DNA from: Pyrenopolyporus hunteri | Lineage: Eukaryota > Ascomycota > Sordariomycetes > Xylariales > Hypoxylaceae | DNA length: 64,000 bases | Reading direction: 5' to 3' | Assembly (NCBI GenBank): GCA_902806595.1 | Contig: CADCXC010000046.1 | Span: 186,001-250,000 of the forward strand | In this document: one piece after another, positions 61,404 through 64,000 of the stretch | Numbering within the stretch: position 1 is the first letter of the stretch | Layout of the letters: every line of letters starts with the position of its first letter | The notes under the pieces: generated by a model | Databases searched by the model: none | The model's input: only the letters and a program-made list of their open reading frames with translations | What the model was told of the DNA's origin: nothing | Translations under genes and position numbers: made by a program

Positions 61404-62680
61404 ATGTCGTCGTCGGGACTGACGAGACGTCGCGGAGCGGGTGGTGGCACGGCTACCGACGACAGCAATGGGATTAATCGGTCCAACTCTTCCTCCAATG
61501 TCCGCGACAGCGCCCCTGAGACGAGCTACGAAAATAGCGAGAATGGCCACAAGATTGCGTTCGACCCGCGCGACATTAGCGAAAGCGCCGAACGAAGCAA
61601 ACAACCAAAATTGACGTTGATGGAGGAGGTCATACTACTGGGACTCAAGGATAAGCAGGTATGATGAATACGAGCCGGATTCGTCTTCTCCCGGAAGGAT
61701 ACGAGACGCGCTACGATGCTGACGGCGACTAAACAGGGCTATCTCTCCTTTTGGAATGATAATATCAGCTATGCGTTACGTGGCTGTATCGTACTCGAAC
61801 TGGCCTTCCGTGGTCGTATTAGCATGCAAAAAGACCCCTCCAGACGGCGATTCCCCCTCCCGGACCGCGTAATCGAGGTGATCGACGACACGCTTACCGG
61901 CGAGGTACTATTGGACGAGGCTCTGAAGATGATGAAGCAGAGCGAGAAGATGAGCGTGAGCTCGTGGATTGACTTGATGAGCGGTATGCTATTCAGTTAC
62001 GCCAAAAGGAATACCGGTAGCTTCGTACGCTTACTAACCGACTATTTTACCCTCAGGCGAAACATGGAACCTCATGAAGATCGGCTATCAACTCAAGCAG
62101 GTCCGCGAGCGATTATGTAAAGGTCTTGTTGACAAGGGAATACTGCGTACCGAGAAGCGCAACTTCCTGCTCTTTGACATGGCCACCCATCCCGTGGCCG
62201 ACGGCGGCGCGAAAGACGAGATTCGACGGCGCGTTAGGAACGTCCTGACTCAACGTACCGTCGTCCTGCCGCCTTCCCAGTTTCTTCCCGAGAACCTCGA
62301 GTTCCGTTACATCCGAACTATCTCCATGGTCTGCGCCGCGTACGCTGCTAACGTCTTGGAGAACGCCTTGAGCACTCTGGGCCACGAGGCTCGGGAGCGC
62401 GCTTTTACACAGACGGACGAGTTACTCGCCGAGTACTCTCAGTGGCCGTTCGGGAGGAAGACGAGCTCGACCGGTATCGGAGCTAACCTACCGCAAGTCA
62501 TATCCGAGGTGAGTCCTTTCCTCCTCTTGCTTCAGGGAGCTGTGCCCACCGTATAATCGATTCTATGCTAACTGTGATCGCTATCTTCAGGAGGTCAATA
62601 ACGCCAAAGATAAGGAGCTTCAGCTCGAGGTCGTCGCCGCATGCTTGAGCGTCTTTACCCGTCTCGATTCGCTTCTATAA
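61404..62680 (+). CDS. vps74: Vps74 / GOLPH3 family Golgi phosphatidylinositol 4-phosphate adaptor
   Basis: Four exons, 61404-61658, 61737-61983, 62057-62508 and 62591-62680, in phase, giving 347 residues, close to yeast Vps74 (about 345). The N-terminus is disordered and has an Arg-rich LTRRRGAG segment, the part that in the family contacts glycosyltransferase tails or coatomer. The GPP34 domain starts at LTLMEEVILLGLKDKQGYLS and continues with FWNDNISYALRGCIVLELAF, LDEALKMMK, SGETWNLMKIGYQLKQVRER and LLFDMATHPV, then a C-terminal helix ending CLSVFTRLDSLL. The conserved Trp and Arg of the PI4P pocket lie in the FWND/LRGC segment and the KQVRERL helix. The protein retains mannosyltransferases in the Golgi. 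Start chosen at the ATG directly after AATAAT because upstream frames lose the family pattern. Confidence 0.95.
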
Positions 62681-63353
62681 ACGACGGGGTCCTCCCGTAT
62701 TTACCCTTCTACTTTATACGAAACACGAACCACCTACACAGCCGGCTTCCGACCTCGTCAGGCCTCCATCCCCGCCTCTCTTTACGTAGCCCGATTTCTA
62801 TTCGGCATTTTCCAAATGGTGTGGACACGGACGACAGCGATCTTCTGGTTTAGAATGGGGTGAGATTTTAGGAACATGCGCCATGAGGGATTATGGAGCC
62901 AGACAGCGAAATGATATGAACGCAGAGTGAGGCACTCGGACGCGCCGCGACTAGTTAGGATTCAGACAGGAGTCCTGCGGGAACGGAGAGGGGAAAAAAA
63001 AGGGGGGGAGAGGTGAGCCAGAGAGAGCTACGGTACCAACAGGCAAGGAAAGGTTCATCATGTCAGTTTCTCCGCGGTATTGTGTTGATTGTAATAGTCT
63101 AAAAATCATGGATTTCTCTTTGCCTCTGGCGCTGGTCCGGTCCCCCCAGTTACGTCTTCTTGCCTCCAAGGACCGTTGGCCGTCGTCAGAATATCGTGAT
63201 GTACATCGTCTTTCACGTCACATAGACATCTTCGAATTTTACTTTATGACGCGCACTTCGAGTCTATTTTGTAGGAATCCTATCCTCGGCCGGCTTCAGG
63301 CTCTAATCGATACTTCCGTACCCATCAAACTCTCCATCCTCCCCCGCCGCCGT
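62681..63353. other. Convergent intergenic region
   Basis: Contains the 3' regions of two convergent genes. It has a poly-A/G run at 62994-63010 and no supported coding. Confidence 0.4.
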
Positions 63354-64000
63354 TTACTTCCCCCTCCGTAGCCGCTCCTTCCACCCTCCCTTCTCAAACA
63401 GCCAAATAGCCTCTATCGCAAACGCCCTCGCGCTGCGGTGTCCCGCGCCCTCCTCCGTGCCCGCCTCCTCGTACAAGCTGCGCATCACGGCGCCGTCCTC
63501 GACGTCCGCCCAGATACCCTGCGCCACGGCGTCGTGCACGCCGCCGTACTCGCCGCGCCCGAGCCGGTACAGGATCCGCCCCAGCGTCTGGTACGCCACG
63601 CACCGCTGCCCGGGCACCGCGCTGCGGCACAGCCGCGCCAGCTCCCGCACCGTGTACCCGGCCGCCTCGGGCGCCTCGCCGTGGTGGTGCAGGCCCTTGG
63701 TCACGGGCACCGCGCGCGAGATCCGCGGCGGCAGCAGCAGGCCCCGGAAGTCGAAGCGCAGCGCGGACACGGGAAGGGAGTCCTGCCCCGGGTGGTACGG
63801 GCTGTCGTAGTCCGCGGGCGAGTTGGGCGTCGGCACGGGCGCCATCCACGCGAGCTTCGACGGGTCCGCGGGGAGGCTCGGGAAGTACTTCTCGTGCAGC
63901 TTTTGTAGGAAGTCCGGGTCGTGCGGGTCGAGGTCGGCGGGCTGCGGCGGGTGCGGCCAGTGCGGTTTGGAGGGCGCGGGGTCGGGCTCGGTGGTGGTGG
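63354..64000 (-). CDS. RPAP1-like protein, C-terminal part (start beyond window)
   Basis: One frame is open on the minus strand from the window edge to TAA at 63354-63356 (about 214 residues visible). The segment LHEKYFPSLPADPSKLAWM leads into SALRFDFRGLLLPP, which is the RPAP1 C-terminal signature. It is followed by HHHGEAPEAAGYTVRELARL, RCVAYQTLGRILYRL and a helical C-terminus. In yeast and plants, RPAP1/Rba50/IYO proteins help assemble and import RNA polymerase II. Fungal forms share the RFDFRG block. The first ATG visible (63843-63845) is internal, because conserved residues lie upstream of it. Composition is very GC-rich. The N-terminal part and start are outside the window. Confidence 0.85.
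   Translation of the reverse strand, partial: TTTEPDPAPSKPHWPHPPQPADLDPHDPDFLQKLHEKYFPSLPADPSKLAWMAPVPTPNSPADYDSPYHPGQDSLPVSALRFDFRGLLLPPRISRAVPVTKGLHHHGEAPEAAGYTVRELARLCRSAVPGQRCVAYQTLGRILYRLGRGEYGGVHDAVAQGIWADVEDGAVMRSLYEEAGTEEGAGHRSARAFAIEAIWLFEKGGWKERLRRGK

Noticed and set aside
63394..63908. Long Arg/Ala-rich frames opposite and overlapping the RPAP1-like gene, and similar ones over the dehydrogenase exons
   Set aside because: GC-rich DNA suppresses stops in every frame. The conserved protein signatures lie in only one frame.

Overview
The window looks like nuclear DNA of a filamentous ascomycete (Pezizomycotina, probably Sordariomycetes; this placement is inference). The evidence is short introns (about 50-130 nt) with GTANGT donors and CTAAC-like branch points. 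The protein families are also typical: a GH125 mannosidase, a Zn2Cys6 and a C2H2 regulator, a CE4 chitin deacetylase and a DUF2434-like membrane protein. In addition, more than 18 kb is mutated to A+T in the manner of repeat-induced point mutation (RIP).

Layout. (1) 1-8.1 kb is a gene-bearing left arm: a seven-TM DUF2434-like protein (minus strand, cut by the window edge), a secreted GH125 exo-alpha-1,6-mannosidase (plus), a frameshifted Ty3/gypsy reverse-transcriptase relic (minus), and a six-exon gene of unknown function (minus). (2) 8.1-11.6 kb holds no gene I can support. (3) 11.6-37.75 kb is a nested retrotransposon block. At its left is a RIP-mutated copia relic (clear RNase H remains near 13.0-13.6 kb). 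To the right are two RIP-mutated copies of a second copia-type family, both coding on the minus strand. Each has 270-bp LTRs and its own 5-bp target duplication: copy 1 at 18419-30998 (TATAA) and copy 2 at 31112-37517 (AATAT). Copy 1 is split by a non-mutated 6166-bp copia element (19790-25955) with 217-bp LTRs that read as identical and target duplication GATGT. Its gag-pol is spread over several frames. (4) 37.75-46.15 kb is a gene desert with simple repeats. (5) 46-64 kb is a gene-bearing right arm: a C2H2 regulator, a GFA/CENP-V-type zinc protein (minus), a decayed unknown coding relic, a secreted chitin deacetylase, a Zn2Cys6 regulator, an NADP-type zinc alcohol dehydrogenase with very GC-rich exons, a Vps74/GOLPH3 Golgi adaptor, and the C-terminal part of an RPAP1-like protein (minus, running off the window).

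The host genes do not form an operon or an obvious biosynthetic cluster; they are ordinary, independently transcribed genes. The most informative structure is the transposon block. It records at least three layers of insertion (old RIP-mutated copia, two RIP-mutated sister copies, then a clean copia). Its surviving cytosines sit mostly in CpG, which suggests the local mutator largely spares CpG. I found no CRISPR, rRNA or convincing tRNA, and no evidence for a wholly new molecular system. The six-exon unknown gene and the CpG-sparing pattern are the best leads.
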